DNA from: Polyangium mundeleinium
Lineage (GTDB): Bacteria; Myxococcota_A; Polyangia; Polyangiales; Polyangiaceae
Direction of reading: 5' to 3'
Assembly (NCBI RefSeq): GCF_028369105.1
Contig: NZ_JAQNDO010000001.1
Span: 6,542,501-6,606,500, forward strand
Length of the DNA: 64,000 nucleotides
The position numbers and the translations under genes are program-made. The notes below the pieces were generated by a model, which searched no databases, had not been told where the DNA came from, and was given only the letters and a program-made list of their open reading frames with translations. Position 1 is the first letter of the stretch, and each line of letters opens with the position of its first letter. Shown in pieces: positions 42,979 to 52,309 of the stretch.

Positions 42979-43902
42979 ATGGCCAAGGGTTCCTATCTCG
43001 GCGCCGTTGCCAGTCGCGCGCGCGCGGACGCCCCTTCGCTCATGCCGCCTCGGCGCTTCCCGCCCGCGCGAGGCGCCGAGCGTATTCCTGTGGCCTCGGC
43101 GGAGCCGGAGGTCCGGCGACCTCAGCCGCCCCGCGCAATCGCACCGGCGGCCTCGGATGCGCAGGGTTTCTCGCAGTCCCCGCATGACACGGTGCCCATG
43201 GAGTCCCCATGGCCCGGGGTTCTCGATGCATCCATTCCGAGGCCGCGGCCTGCAGCCCCCGAGCCTGGCATCACGGTCGGCAAATCCGTCGCGGCGCCGC
43301 CACGGGCTGCACCTGCATTGCGATCGCCGGTGCCGAAGCTCCGCGGCGCCCCGCCCGATGGGGAGCCCCGCGACACGAGCACACCGCCGCCCGCGGCCAT
43401 GCCCGCGCCGCCGGAGGTGTCGGGGCCTGCCACGCGGCCGCAGCCCCGCCCCCCCGTCGCCGCCGATCCCATGGCTGCTGTCGGCGCAGCATTGCATGCT
43501 GCAATGCAATGGGTTTCGCAGCCCGCGCCGGAGGCACACGGCCCGCGCCCGTCCCCTTCTTCGACCGCGGCGCAATCCTCCCCGCCCATTGCGCCGCCCG
43601 AGCCCCGGGCCGAGCCTCCTGGGGCCTCGCGCGTGCCCGACGCGCCGCCCCGCGCCCGTGCGCAGGTCGTCACGCGCCCACCGGGCGAGCCGCTCCCCCG
43701 GCCTGCGTTGCCGAAGGCCACGAGCGGGCGCTCGATTCATATCGGCACCATCGAGGTGCATGTCGCGCCCCCCCCGCCGCCGCCCGCGGCCCCGTCCCCG
43801 AATCGCCGGGAGGAGCGGCGCGCGGCGTCGGAGACCACGAACGGGGCGCCGACACTGCTCTCACGCGGCTTCACGACGACGATCGGCCTGCGGCAAGGAT
43901 GA
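42979..43902 (+). CDS. Proline-rich protein with conserved C-terminal IxIGTIEVxV motif
   Basis: 307 residues, adjoining the previous gene with no gap. About 240 residues are Pro/Ala-rich and predicted disordered. The only ordered-looking part is near the C-terminus: SIHIGTIEVHVAPPPPPPAA, a beta-strand motif that recurs in small proteins of contractile-tail clusters. No coiled coil or membrane segment is present. Its position, after the tube and before the tube-initiator gene, is where some systems encode an accessory protein. It could be a structural tether. It is not an obvious tape-measure protein. Confidence 0.55.
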   Translation: MAKGSYLGAVASRARADAPSLMPPRRFPPARGAERIPVASAEPEVRRPQPPRAIAPAASDAQGFSQSPHDTVPMESPWPGVLDASIPRPRPAAPEPGITVGKSVAAPPRAAPALRSPVPKLRGAPPDGEPRDTSTPPPAAMPAPPEVSGPATRPQPRPPVAADPMAAVGAALHAAMQWVSQPAPEAHGPRPSPSSTAAQSSPPIAPPEPRAEPPGASRVPDAPPRARAQVVTRPPGEPLPRPALPKATSGRSIHIGTIEVHVAPPPPPPAAPSPNRREERRAASETTNGAPTLLSRGFTTTIGLRQG

Positions 43903-43944
43903 TGCATGGAAGCGGCCCCGAAAGGCCGCCGAGGAGATGTCACG

Positions 43945-44190
43945 ATGCAGGAGGTCCACATCGACCGGCTCATCTTGAAGCTCTCGGGCCTGACCGAGGA
44001 CGAGGGGCGGCGCCTCGCGATGAAGGTATCCGAGGGGCTCGCAGCGGCCGACATTTCAAATGCTGCCGTCGAGAACCCCGGCGCCCTGCGGCTCGACCTG
44101 CGAGCCTCGCCGCGGGAGCAGAGCGACGTCGACTCGCTCGCGCACCACATCGTCAGCGGTATCGTACGGGAGCTGTCGCGCTCGGCATGA
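43945..44190 (+). CDS. Small eCIS accessory protein
   Basis: 81 residues from MQEVHIDRLI, chosen because GAGGAG lies 8 bases upstream; an upstream in-frame ATG at 43906 would add 13 poorly conserved-looking residues. The sequence is a strand (VHIDRLILKLSGL) and helices (EDEGRRLAMKVSEGLA; SLAHHIVSGIVREL). It has no known motif. The short size and place between tube and hub genes fit Afp6/Pvc6-like small proteins, but the homology was not recognised directly. Confidence 0.6.
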   Translation: MQEVHIDRLILKLSGLTEDEGRRLAMKVSEGLAAADISNAAVENPGALRLDLRASPREQSDVDSLAHHIVSGIVRELSRSA

Positions 44191-44217
44191 CGGCCGTGAA
44201 GGAAAGGAGTTGAGAAC

Positions 44218-44889
44218 ATGCCGGGCTATTTCATGAAAGGCGCGTTGGTCCAGCTCGCCAAGAAGGGGCCGATCCCCGTGCCGAATTTGATCATGTTCCA
44301 GTACAACCCGGAGACCATCGAGCACACGTGGGATCAGCCCGATGGGGGGGGCGGCGGCTCCAAGCCTGGCTCCTATTCCAATCCGCAGGCGGCCTCGGGA
44401 AAGCCGGGCGAGTCGTTCTCGTTCACGCTTCAGATGGACGCGAACGATCAGATCGCCGAGGGGAGCCGCATCGCGGCCATTTCGGGCGTCTACACGAGGC
44501 TCGCTGCCCTTGAAATGCTGCTCTTTCCGGTCGAGGTCAAGGAAGAGCTCGTCGGCGCGACCGGAGCGAAGAATGCGTGCGAGGTGCCGCAATTCGTCCT
44601 CCCCACCGTCCTCTTCGTATGGGGCCCGGGGCGCATCCTGCCCGTACGCGTGACGAGCCTCAGCGTGACCGAAAAGCTCTTCGACAAGATCCTCAACCCC
44701 ACCCAGGTGGAGGCGAAGATCGGGCTCCGCGTGCTCACGCCCGAGGAGCTCGCGGTCGCAGCGCAGGCCCACGACCCGCTCGCCAAGGTCGGCATGGTCG
44801 CCTACTCGTACTCGCATGGCCTTCGCCAGGTCCTCGCAATCGCGAACCTGGCCAATGCCAAAGGCGACGTCGGCATGCTGCCGTTCTGA
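44218..44889 (+). CDS. CIS tube-initiator/hub protein (Afp7/Pvc7-like)
   Basis: 223 residues, with AAGGAG 8 bases upstream. The opening NLIMFQYNPETIEHTW matches the CIS tube protein family (often annotated LysM-associated), which starts the inner tube on the baseplate hub. A Gly-rich loop (GGGGGSKPGS) and KPGESFSFTLQMDA follow. No separate LysM domain is fused here; a LysM-like protein is encoded next. The last 80 residues carry the RVTSLSVTEKLFD strand-helix common to gp53-like hub proteins. Confidence 0.75.
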   Translation: MPGYFMKGALVQLAKKGPIPVPNLIMFQYNPETIEHTWDQPDGGGGGSKPGSYSNPQAASGKPGESFSFTLQMDANDQIAEGSRIAAISGVYTRLAALEMLLFPVEVKEELVGATGAKNACEVPQFVLPTVLFVWGPGRILPVRVTSLSVTEKLFDKILNPTQVEAKIGLRVLTPEELAVAAQAHDPLAKVGMVAYSYSHGLRQVLAIANLANAKGDVGMLPF

Positions 44890-44905
44890 TTGGAGGATAT
44901 GCATC

Positions 44906-45178
44906 ATGTTCTCGCCCGGAAGCCGTTACGCCAAGGAAACCACGTATACCGTGCAGACCAAGCGCGGCGTCGTGACCGCGACGACGATCCCGCTGCCGCG
45001 GCAGCCCCAGCTCCTCGGCTTTCATCGGAGGCTCGAAGGCGAGCGCCTCGACTACATCGCCACGCGCCACCTCTCGGACCCGACGGCTTTTTATCGTCTC
45101 TGCGACGTGAGCGGCACCATCGCGCCGGACGCGCTCGCCGCGCGCGAGCTCGTAGGCGTCCCGGTCACGGGTACCTGA
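44906..45178 (+). CDS. LysM-like / tail protein X-like small protein
   Basis: 90 residues from MFSPGSRYAK, with TTGGAGG at a 9-base spacing. The second half RRLEGERLDYIATRHLSDPT, then AFYRLCD, is the pattern of LysM or tail protein X domains: a strand, a helix with aYRl, and a final strand. In phages and contractile systems these small proteins bind the baseplate hub. In many eCIS the same domain is fused to the tube-initiator gene just upstream; here it is free-standing. Confidence 0.7.
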   Translation: MFSPGSRYAKETTYTVQTKRGVVTATTIPLPRQPQLLGFHRRLEGERLDYIATRHLSDPTAFYRLCDVSGTIAPDALAARELVGVPVTGT

Positions 45179-45181
45179 GAC

Positions 45182-46327
45182 ATGGCAAACGCGCTGCAAA
45201 TTCTCACGGACGGCGTGGAGGCGGGTGACGATTCGCTCTGCAAGTCCTTTGGATCCATCGAGATCGAGGAGAGCGTCGACCTGCCCGGGGCCATCGAGAT
45301 CTCGCTCCCGCTCGACGGCACGCCCGCCGGCGAGCTGACGCGCTTGACGGACCCATCGATCCAGCCCTACGCCAATCTCTCCCTCGTGGCGACGGCCGAG
45401 GAAAAGCCGCCGGAGTGCATCTTCGACGGATACGTTCTTTCACACAAGATCCACCTGGAGACGGGCACGACGAGCTCCACCCTGAAGGTATGGGGTCAGG
45501 ACGCCTCCTGGCTCATGAACCTGGACGAGAGGGCACGTGAATGGATCGGCATGACCGACGGCGGTGTGGCGAACGAGGTCTTCAAGGAATACGGCATCAC
45601 GCCTGCGTCCGAGAATACCGAGGATGACTCGCCGGCGCACACGGAGTCCGGCCACACGCTGATGCAGCGAGCCACGGACATCCAGTTCCTGAAGCAGCTC
45701 GCTCGCCGCAACGGCAAGCTTTGCCGCGTGGCTTGCGCGGATCGTCCCGGCGCGCGCATCGGCTATTTCGGAAAACCCAACCTCGCGGCCGCGCCCGCCG
45801 TGACCCTCACGCTGAATCCCTCGGCCACGGCCACGGTGCACGCGCTCGATTTCGAGTGGGACGTGGCCAGGCCAAGTGAAGTTGCCGCGCAGCAGGCTTT
45901 GTTCAGCGACCCCGACCCGAGCGCCGCGCGCGTGGAGACCAAGGACAGCGGGTTGCCCTTGCTGGAAGCGCGGGGGCTCTCGGACTTCATTTCCCCAGGG
46001 CTCGGCAGCATCCAGGCGATGGGCGGCCGCAAACCCAAGGCCCTGTTGACGACGACCGTCGACGACGCAGGCGAGCTCGCCCTGCGCGCGCGTTCGCTGC
46101 TCCGAGAGGCCGGCTTCTTCGTTCGTTGCAAAGGCGAAGCCGACGTCTCGCAGCTCAAGGCCGTCTTGCGCGCGGGGATGGTCGTACAGATCGACGGGGC
46201 CGGCAGCATCCACTCGGGCAAATACTTCGTCTGGAGCGTACGCCACACGATCCAGCCGAGGAGCCACAAGATGAGCTTCGTCCTGGTACGCAATGCGGTC
46301 GGTTCGCCGCCGCCCGGAGGAGCGTGA
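45182..46327 (+). CDS. Baseplate hub, gpD/VgrG N-terminal-like protein (Afp8-like)
   Basis: 381 residues, starting 3 bases after the previous stop. Hub folds are seen in the duplicated barrel-like segments: residues 1-100 (IEIEESVDLPGAIEISLPLD) and 180-380. The family is phage late control protein gpD / VgrG N-terminal region. QFLKQLARRNGKLCRVACAD (about 160-180) is the segment joining the two barrels. It forms the centre of the baseplate below the tube. The OB-fold/needle part is on the next gene, so the VgrG is split, as in phage (gpD + gpV). Confidence 0.8.
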   Translation: MANALQILTDGVEAGDDSLCKSFGSIEIEESVDLPGAIEISLPLDGTPAGELTRLTDPSIQPYANLSLVATAEEKPPECIFDGYVLSHKIHLETGTTSSTLKVWGQDASWLMNLDERAREWIGMTDGGVANEVFKEYGITPASENTEDDSPAHTESGHTLMQRATDIQFLKQLARRNGKLCRVACADRPGARIGYFGKPNLAAAPAVTLTLNPSATATVHALDFEWDVARPSEVAAQQALFSDPDPSAARVETKDSGLPLLEARGLSDFISPGLGSIQAMGGRKPKALLTTTVDDAGELALRARSLLREAGFFVRCKGEADVSQLKAVLRAGMVVQIDGAGSIHSGKYFVWSVRHTIQPRSHKMSFVLVRNAVGSPPPGGA

Positions 46328-46848
46328 TGCTGAACGAGCAGGCGATCCTGGACATCCTCGACCGGATCCGAAACAGGTTTTACGGAAAATACCGCGGCTT
46401 CGTCGTCGAGGTCGAGCAGGGCGGGCGAGGCCGCATCAAGGCGAAGGTCCCTGCTGTGCTCGGCGAGACGATCACGGGCTGGTGTTCGCCTTGCGTGCCC
46501 TATGCAGGGCCCGACGCAGGCATCGCCTTCCTGCCCGAGGAAGGATCGGGGGTGTGGATCGAATTCGAGGGCGGAGACGTTTCCTACCCCATCTGGAGCG
46601 GGTGCTACTGGCACGACGGCGAGATGCCCGCCGATGCCGCGCCGGCAAAGAAGGTGATCCGCACGGCGGCGGGTCACCAGTTCCTCTTCGATGGGAGCTC
46701 GCTGCTCCCATCGCTCACCATCACGGATCCCAACGGCAATCGTGTCATACTGGACGCGATAGGGGTGACGATCAGCCGGAGCGCTGGGAAAATCGAGGTC
46801 CTCGAAGCGGCCGTCAAGGTCAACGACGACGGCATGGTGGTGACGTGA
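46327..46848 (+). CDS. Spike/baseplate assembly protein V, gp5-like OB-fold
   Basis: 173 residues; its ATG overlaps the hub stop. Residues about 20-100 form the gp5/VgrG OB-fold (YRGFVVEVEQGGRGRIKAKV, then WCSPCVPYAGPDAGIAFLPE and GSGVWIEFEGGD). The C-terminal part, with GHQFLFDGSSLLPSLTITDP and a repetitive strand pattern, leads to a short beta-helix needle. It would be the central membrane-piercing spike shaft beneath the hub. Together with the previous gene it makes a split VgrG. Confidence 0.85.
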   Translation: MLNEQAILDILDRIRNRFYGKYRGFVVEVEQGGRGRIKAKVPAVLGETITGWCSPCVPYAGPDAGIAFLPEEGSGVWIEFEGGDVSYPIWSGCYWHDGEMPADAAPAKKVIRTAAGHQFLFDGSSLLPSLTITDPNGNRVILDAIGVTISRSAGKIEVLEAAVKVNDDGMVVT

Positions 46849-47174
46849 TGGGCGCGTTCCTCACCGAATCGAGCTTGCTCTTGTGCCCGCATTTCGGAAG
46901 GGTCAAAGCGACTGCCCCCGCCGTGCGTGCGCAAGCGGTGCAGGGCTCCCTTCTTCACGCCACCGGCGCCGCGCTCGTGGAGGGCTGCGTGCTTCAGACG
47001 TCGAACGGGCCCCATCCGTGCGTCACCGTCGTCTGGTCGGAGCCGACGACGAGGTGCCTCGTGGGAGGACAACCCGTGCTCACGGAGAGCAGCACGGGCC
47101 GCTGTTTTGCGGCCGATGGCACGCCCCAGGGCACGGTGATCGTGAGCATGCAACAGAGGGCAAGGGGGCAATGA
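46848..47174 (+). CDS. PAAR-like spike-tip protein (DUF4280-like)
   Basis: 108 residues; its ATG overlaps the spike stop. Four cysteines are spaced along a beta-rich sequence (LLLCPHFGRV, VEGCVLQ, PHPCVTVV, TRCLVGG). The layout resembles DUF4280/PAAR-like tips, in which conserved Cys/His residues bind a metal and give a sharp point. Position after the spike and before gp25 fits Afp10/Pvc10. The identity to PAAR is inferred from position and cysteines only. Confidence 0.55.
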   Translation: MGAFLTESSLLLCPHFGRVKATAPAVRAQAVQGSLLHATGAALVEGCVLQTSNGPHPCVTVVWSEPTTRCLVGGQPVLTESSTGRCFAADGTPQGTVIVSMQQRARGQ

Positions 47175-47181
47175 GGTGGTC

Positions 47182-47565
47182 ATGAAGCGATGCGATTACG
47201 CCTTTCCGTTCCGCATCGACGGCGTCTCCGGTCAGGGGGCACGCGCGCCCAGCTATGAGGCGCATGTCGAGCAGATGATCCGCCAGGTGCTCCTCACGAC
47301 GCCCGGGGAGCGCATCAACAGGCCCCTCTTCGGCGCCGGGCTCCGCCGCCTCTTGTTCGCCCCGAACGCCGAGCCGCTCACCGCGACCGCGCAGATGCTC
47401 GTCCTTCAGGCGTTGACCGACGCGCTCGCCGAGCACATCGACGTGAAAGAGGTGAAGGTCTATGGGGCCGGCGAGGTGGACGACGAGGGTCAGCTCTTGA
47501 TTCGCATTGATTACGTGATCCGCCAGACGCGCGCCCCGCAGCACACGGAGGTCCTGATCCCATGA
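47182..47565 (+). CDS. Baseplate wedge protein, GPW/gp25 family (Afp9-like)
   Basis: 127 residues from the ATG at 47182 (GAGGTGG just upstream; a GTG two codons earlier is possible). The gp25 core is visible: QMIRQVLLTTPGERINRPLF followed by GAGLRRLLF, the EPR-like motif region of gp25/TssE that clamps the sheath to the baseplate. It overlaps the next gene by 4 bases, as expected for a baseplate operon. Confidence 0.9.
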   Translation: MKRCDYAFPFRIDGVSGQGARAPSYEAHVEQMIRQVLLTTPGERINRPLFGAGLRRLLFAPNAEPLTATAQMLVLQALTDALAEHIDVKEVKVYGAGEVDDEGQLLIRIDYVIRQTRAPQHTEVLIP

Positions 47566-49922
47566 GCGGTATTGCCGACCGCGCGAAGCTGCTCCGCCTG
47601 CACCCGGAGCTCAACGGGATCGATTTCGTCGAGATCGCGAACATCGCGCAGACGGAGATCCGTATCCATTTCGTGAACCCCGTCGGCGACCTCGTGGGCG
47701 TCGTGACGGGCGCCACGATCACCGGAGGGGACGCGATCCCGAAGGTGCCCGTCCTGCCGATCGACGACGCCAACGACTGGGACGTCCCGGCGAAGGTGCT
47801 CACGCTGCGCGTCGCAGCGCCCGGGGATTTCTCGACGTACACGCTCGCATTGCAGAGCGCCTCCGGTGCGGGCACGCAATCGCTCGATCCTTATTTCGAT
47901 CACGTCCCGTTCTCGTTCAAGGTCGGCTGTCCTGCGCTCGTCGACTGCGAGGCGCAGGCCGCGGCGTGCGCGCCGCCCCCCGCGGATCCGCCGCCCATCG
48001 ATTACCTCGCCAAGGACTTCGATAGCTTCCGTCGGGCGCTCCTCGAGTTCTCGGCGCGCCGTTATCCCGCGTGGGAGGAGCGATCCCCGGCAGACTTCGG
48101 CGTCATGTTCCTGGAGGCCCTCTCCAGCGTCGCCGACGACCTCAGCTACCAGCAGGACCGCATCGCCGCCGAGGCGTGGCTGGAGACGGCCACGGAGCGG
48201 CGCAGCGTCGTCCGACACGCGCGCCTCGTCGATTACGAGCCGCGGCCGGCGACGGCCGCGCGCGTGCTGCTCCAGTTCGAGGTCACGGGCGGCCCGATCG
48301 GGGCGGGGCTCCCCGTGAGCACCCAGGGGCCCGACGGGACGACCCTCTTTTTCGAGACGGGCACCGGGCTCGGCGACAAGACGAAGTACACGGTAAACCC
48401 GCTCTGGAACAAGATCGAGCCGCATTGGTGGAACGACGACGAGCGATGCCTCCCTACGGGCGCGACGGAGATGTGGGTCGAGAAACACGGGCTCGGCCTC
48501 ACGGCAGGGCAAAGGGTCTTGATCGATACCCTGCCAGCCATTCCCGGAGATCCACCCGTGCGGGAGCTCGTCACGCTCGCGGCGGATGGCGAGGAGCGGA
48601 TCGACCCGCTCGCCGGGGGAGGCGGCAAGGTCACGCGCCTCGTGTGGCGCCCCGAGGACGCATTGCGGCGTGATCACGATCTCACACGAACGACGCTCTC
48701 GGCGAACCTCGTCCCCGCGACGCAGGGGCGCCGTTTCACGGAGACCTTCGCCACCGAGAGCGCGGCGATGCTCGGTCAGAGGGTGGCCCTCACGCGGACA
48801 GGTCCGGGAGGCACGCCGCAATACCTCTTCCCCCTCGACGGCGTGCCGCTCGCCTGGCTGTACCGCGAAGACGACCCGGACGCGCGGCCTTGGCCCGAAA
48901 TCAGGGTTACGCAGGTGAATACGAGCCCCGCCCGCCCGTGGGTGTTTCGGCGCAGCCTGCTCGACGCGGAGAGCTTCGACGAGGCATTCACCGTCGACCC
49001 TGTACGGTACGCTCGCGTCGGAATGCCCGGCCCCACCGGAGCTGCGCCCATGGAGTACGACGGCGCCGAGGGGGATACGATCCGATTCGGGGACGGCTCT
49101 TTCGGCGTCATTCCCGAGGCAGAGTCCGTCTTTCAGGTGACCTATCGCGTGGGCGGCGGAGCCACGGGCAACGTGGCCGCCGACAGCATCACGCGTATCG
49201 TCCCGGGTGGGATGCTCGAAATGGTGGCCGCGAAGGTGACGAACCCCTTCCCGGCGACGGGCGGCGCCGATCCGGAGACGGACGAGGCTGTACGAAAGCT
49301 CGCGCCGCACGCATTTCGCGCAAAGACGCGCCGCGCGGTCCGCAAGGAAGACTATGAACGGATCGCTGGCGAGCTGCCCTGGGTGCAACGCGCAGGCACG
49401 GCCTTCCGCTACACGGGGAGCTGGCTCTCCGTGTTCACCGCGCCCGACCCGCGCGGCACGGGCGAGCTCTCCCTCGACAGGCGCATCGAGCTCATCGAGG
49501 AGCTCGAGCGCGTGCGGCTCGCGGGCTACGAATCGCACGTCCTGCCGCCGCATTTCGTGGCGCTCGATATCGTCGTCGAGGTCTGCGCGAGGCGAGACGC
49601 CTTCAAGGCGGATGTTCGAGAGGCGGTGCTCGAAGCGCTGAGCGCCGCTCGCAGGCCCGACGGATCGACTGGATTCTTCCATCTCGATCGCTTCACCTTT
49701 GGCCAGGGCCTGTGGAGGAGCGCGCTCGAGGCCGCGGTGCAGCGCGTCCACGGCGTCGACGGCGTGCGCGTGGTCCAGTTCCGACGGCGCGGATCGCCAA
49801 TCGGCTTCATCGATATGCCGGCGCTCGTCAAGGTAGGAAAGGCGGAGATCCTGCGCGTGGACTCGAACCCGAGCCGACCCGAGCGAGGGAGCGTCGACGT
49901 GCTCGTGGAGGGCGGCAAATGA
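47562..49922 (+). CDS. Baseplate J-like protein 1 (Afp11-like wedge)
   Basis: 786 residues. It contains IDYLAKDFDSFRRALLEFSA (about 145-165), SPADFGVMFLEALSSVADDL (about 175-195), and the late block TGGADPETDEAVRKLAPHAF with KTRRAVRKEDYERIA, all typical of baseplate J/gp6-like wedge proteins of contractile systems. The rings of this protein and the next join the hub to the sheath and open on triggering. Three Cys in CPALVDCEAQAAAC are unusual. Start and stop overlap neighbours. Confidence 0.9.
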   Translation: MSGIADRAKLLRLHPELNGIDFVEIANIAQTEIRIHFVNPVGDLVGVVTGATITGGDAIPKVPVLPIDDANDWDVPAKVLTLRVAAPGDFSTYTLALQSASGAGTQSLDPYFDHVPFSFKVGCPALVDCEAQAAACAPPPADPPPIDYLAKDFDSFRRALLEFSARRYPAWEERSPADFGVMFLEALSSVADDLSYQQDRIAAEAWLETATERRSVVRHARLVDYEPRPATAARVLLQFEVTGGPIGAGLPVSTQGPDGTTLFFETGTGLGDKTKYTVNPLWNKIEPHWWNDDERCLPTGATEMWVEKHGLGLTAGQRVLIDTLPAIPGDPPVRELVTLAADGEERIDPLAGGGGKVTRLVWRPEDALRRDHDLTRTTLSANLVPATQGRRFTETFATESAAMLGQRVALTRTGPGGTPQYLFPLDGVPLAWLYREDDPDARPWPEIRVTQVNTSPARPWVFRRSLLDAESFDEAFTVDPVRYARVGMPGPTGAAPMEYDGAEGDTIRFGDGSFGVIPEAESVFQVTYRVGGGATGNVAADSITRIVPGGMLEMVAAKVTNPFPATGGADPETDEAVRKLAPHAFRAKTRRAVRKEDYERIAGELPWVQRAGTAFRYTGSWLSVFTAPDPRGTGELSLDRRIELIEELERVRLAGYESHVLPPHFVALDIVVEVCARRDAFKADVREAVLEALSAARRPDGSTGFFHLDRFTFGQGLWRSALEAAVQRVHGVDGVRVVQFRRRGSPIGFIDMPALVKVGKAEILRVDSNPSRPERGSVDVLVEGGK

Positions 49923-52309
49923 GTGACGACGAGAAAGTCTGCCCGTGCGACACGATCGTGCATCCCCGGACGATCCACAATCCGCCGGGGCTCGACACGA
50001 TCGAATACCGAACCGGCGATTATACGAGCTTTCGCCAGGCCCTCTTGCAGGTGGTGCCAGGTGAGCAGGCGCTCGAGAGATGGCAGCCGAGCGCCGAGGG
50101 CGATCTGGCGTTGCAGCTCCTCGAGTGGTGGGCATACCTCGCCGACATCCTCACGTTCTACAACGAGCGCATCGCCAACGATTCTTATTTGCGGACGGCC
50201 TATCAGCCCGCGAGCGCCTCGCGCCTGGTCAACCTCCTCGGGTATCGCCCGAGGCCGGCGCTCGGTGCGACGGGCAAGCTCTCGACGCTGCTGTCGGCTG
50301 GCCATACGAAGGTCACGGTGCCGCAGGGTCTCCCGCTGCAAAGCAAGCCAAATCCGGGCGAGGAGCCGCAGATCTTCGAGGTGGACGCGGTCGCCACGGC
50401 GAGCGCGCCGGGCGTGCTGGAGGTGGACCCCGCCGTCGACACGTCAATCGACGGGTCGAGCGTGCTCCTGAGCGGCGTCATCACCAGCGTGAGGCCATTC
50501 GACCAGCTTCTCCTCGTGGCGAAGAGCTGGAACATGTCGACCACCGGTTATGCGTGGGTCACGGTCCAATCCGTCGCCCACGAGAAGGACCCGCGCGGAA
50601 ATGTCAATACGCGGGTCACCTTCACCGCACCCCTGAGCGGATTCGGCGATGTGAAGGCGAAGGAATGTCGCTTGCTCCGGAGCACCCTGGAGACGAAGCT
50701 CTACGTCAGGACGAATGCCCCTGGTGTGGTCGTGTTCATCGAAGGGGTCGCGCACCTCACGTCCGTCGCTCGCGATCTAGCCGTCGGGGACCTCGTGTTG
50801 TTTTCATCGAGCCAGCGCAAGCACCTCGCGCAGGTCACCGAGTACAAGGAGGTCGTCTGGTACGAGAATGCGCCCAATGGGTATCCGTCGACGCCGCCGG
50901 GAACGCCGGAGGAGCCGGTCATCCCGCTTCCGAACCTCCATGCGGACATTTACTTCGCCCCCGGGGTCGGGGTCCCGGAGTATGCCTCCGATCCCCTGTC
51001 GGGTTACCGCGTCCTCTACGGCTTCCGTGACGTGGGCTCGCTGATCGACAACCCACCTGCGGAGATCAGCGTCGAAACGCTCACGTTGATCCCCCGCGCG
51101 GCGGTGCCGGCCTCGCTCAAGCCCGGCAGCGAGGTGCTCGTCGAGGACGCGACGGGGGCCGGCTCGCTCGGCAAGGTGGATACGATCACAGGCGGCAAGA
51201 TCGTGGTCGAGCGGTCCGACACGCTGCTCACGTTGAAGCCGCCGCTGCGCCTTTTCTACAATCTGCTCACCGTCTCCCGCGGCCAGACCGTGCCCCGGGA
51301 AGTCATGGGGGATGGCGACGCAATGAAGGTCGGACAAACCTTCGCGCTCCAGCAATCGCCGCTCACGCACTTCGCAGGGGCCGTGCCCGGCGGGACGTTG
51401 CCCTACCGCAATACGCTGCGGGTCTGGGTGAACGATATCGCCTGGACTGAAGTGGAGAGCTTCTACGGGCAGCCGCCCGAGGCGAACGTCTTCACGACCC
51501 GGCAGGACGAAGAAGGGAAGACGTTCGTGGTCTTCGGCGATGGCGTGAACGGCGCGCGGCTCCCGACGGGGAAGGGCAACGTGGTGGCTTCGTACCGATA
51601 TGGCGCCGGCGCGGCCGCGCCCAAGGCGGGGGCGCTCACTGTGCTCTTGAAGCCGCTCACGGGGCTCTCCGCCGTCCGCAATCCCGTGCCGGTGGGCGGA
51701 GGCGCGGACATGGAGTCGCCGGCCGCGACGCGGCGCGCGGGGCCGCGCTCCGTGCTCACGTTCGGTCGGGCGATCTCGGGAGACGATTACGAAGCAATTG
51801 CGCTCGCGGCCGGTGTGCCGAGGGTCAAATCTATTTTCGCGTGGGACGCGGAGATGCAACGAGCGGTGATCAAGCTTTACGTGGGCGGTGATCCAGGCGC
51901 CGTGGGTGTCGCCATGGCGGCGCTCGAGCCGGCGATCGACCCGAACCGACCCCTGCTCGTGCTGCCGGCAATACCGAGGAAATGCACCCTCGCGCTGGTC
52001 GTGGTCGCCGATCCGCGATACGAGGCGGAGGCGCTCCGCACGGCGGTGGAGAGCGCGCTGCTCGACCCCGACGCGGGTCCGTTCCGCGCGGGCGTCGGCC
52101 AGATCGGCGGCGCGATCTACGATAGCTGGATCATCGAGGCGTGCCTGCGCGTGCCCGGGGCCATCGCCGTGTCGTCCCTGGTCTTTGCCTCCTCGCCGTC
52201 CGATCCATCCGACACGCAAAAGCGGCACGACCCGGGCGAGGGCGGTTTCTTCACCCTCGCAGGCGAGGACCTCGACATCGCCATCGAGACGACGGGAGCA
52301 CAGCCGTGA
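49919..52309 (+). CDS. Baseplate J-like protein 2 (Afp12-like wedge)
   Basis: 796 residues from MSDDEKVCPC, overlapping the stop of the previous gene. It shares the wedge motifs with its neighbour: DLALQLLEWWAYLADILTFY with NERIANDSYLRTA at about residues 60-100, a long inserted beta region (200-600), then AATRRAGPRSVLTFGRAISG and DDYEAIALAAGVPRV (about 600-640). Both wedge proteins of the pair are therefore present. The N-terminal CPC pair may bind metal. Confidence 0.88.
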   Translation: MSDDEKVCPCDTIVHPRTIHNPPGLDTIEYRTGDYTSFRQALLQVVPGEQALERWQPSAEGDLALQLLEWWAYLADILTFYNERIANDSYLRTAYQPASASRLVNLLGYRPRPALGATGKLSTLLSAGHTKVTVPQGLPLQSKPNPGEEPQIFEVDAVATASAPGVLEVDPAVDTSIDGSSVLLSGVITSVRPFDQLLLVAKSWNMSTTGYAWVTVQSVAHEKDPRGNVNTRVTFTAPLSGFGDVKAKECRLLRSTLETKLYVRTNAPGVVVFIEGVAHLTSVARDLAVGDLVLFSSSQRKHLAQVTEYKEVVWYENAPNGYPSTPPGTPEEPVIPLPNLHADIYFAPGVGVPEYASDPLSGYRVLYGFRDVGSLIDNPPAEISVETLTLIPRAAVPASLKPGSEVLVEDATGAGSLGKVDTITGGKIVVERSDTLLTLKPPLRLFYNLLTVSRGQTVPREVMGDGDAMKVGQTFALQQSPLTHFAGAVPGGTLPYRNTLRVWVNDIAWTEVESFYGQPPEANVFTTRQDEEGKTFVVFGDGVNGARLPTGKGNVVASYRYGAGAAAPKAGALTVLLKPLTGLSAVRNPVPVGGGADMESPAATRRAGPRSVLTFGRAISGDDYEAIALAAGVPRVKSIFAWDAEMQRAVIKLYVGGDPGAVGVAMAALEPAIDPNRPLLVLPAIPRKCTLALVVVADPRYEAEALRTAVESALLDPDAGPFRAGVGQIGGAIYDSWIIEACLRVPGAIAVSSLVFASSPSDPSDTQKRHDPGEGGFFTLAGEDLDIAIETTGAQP

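Noticed and set aside
47511-50135. 874-codon minus-strand open frame across the baseplate genes
   Set aside because: Antisense shadow of the two J-like wedge genes; no motif and no operon partner.
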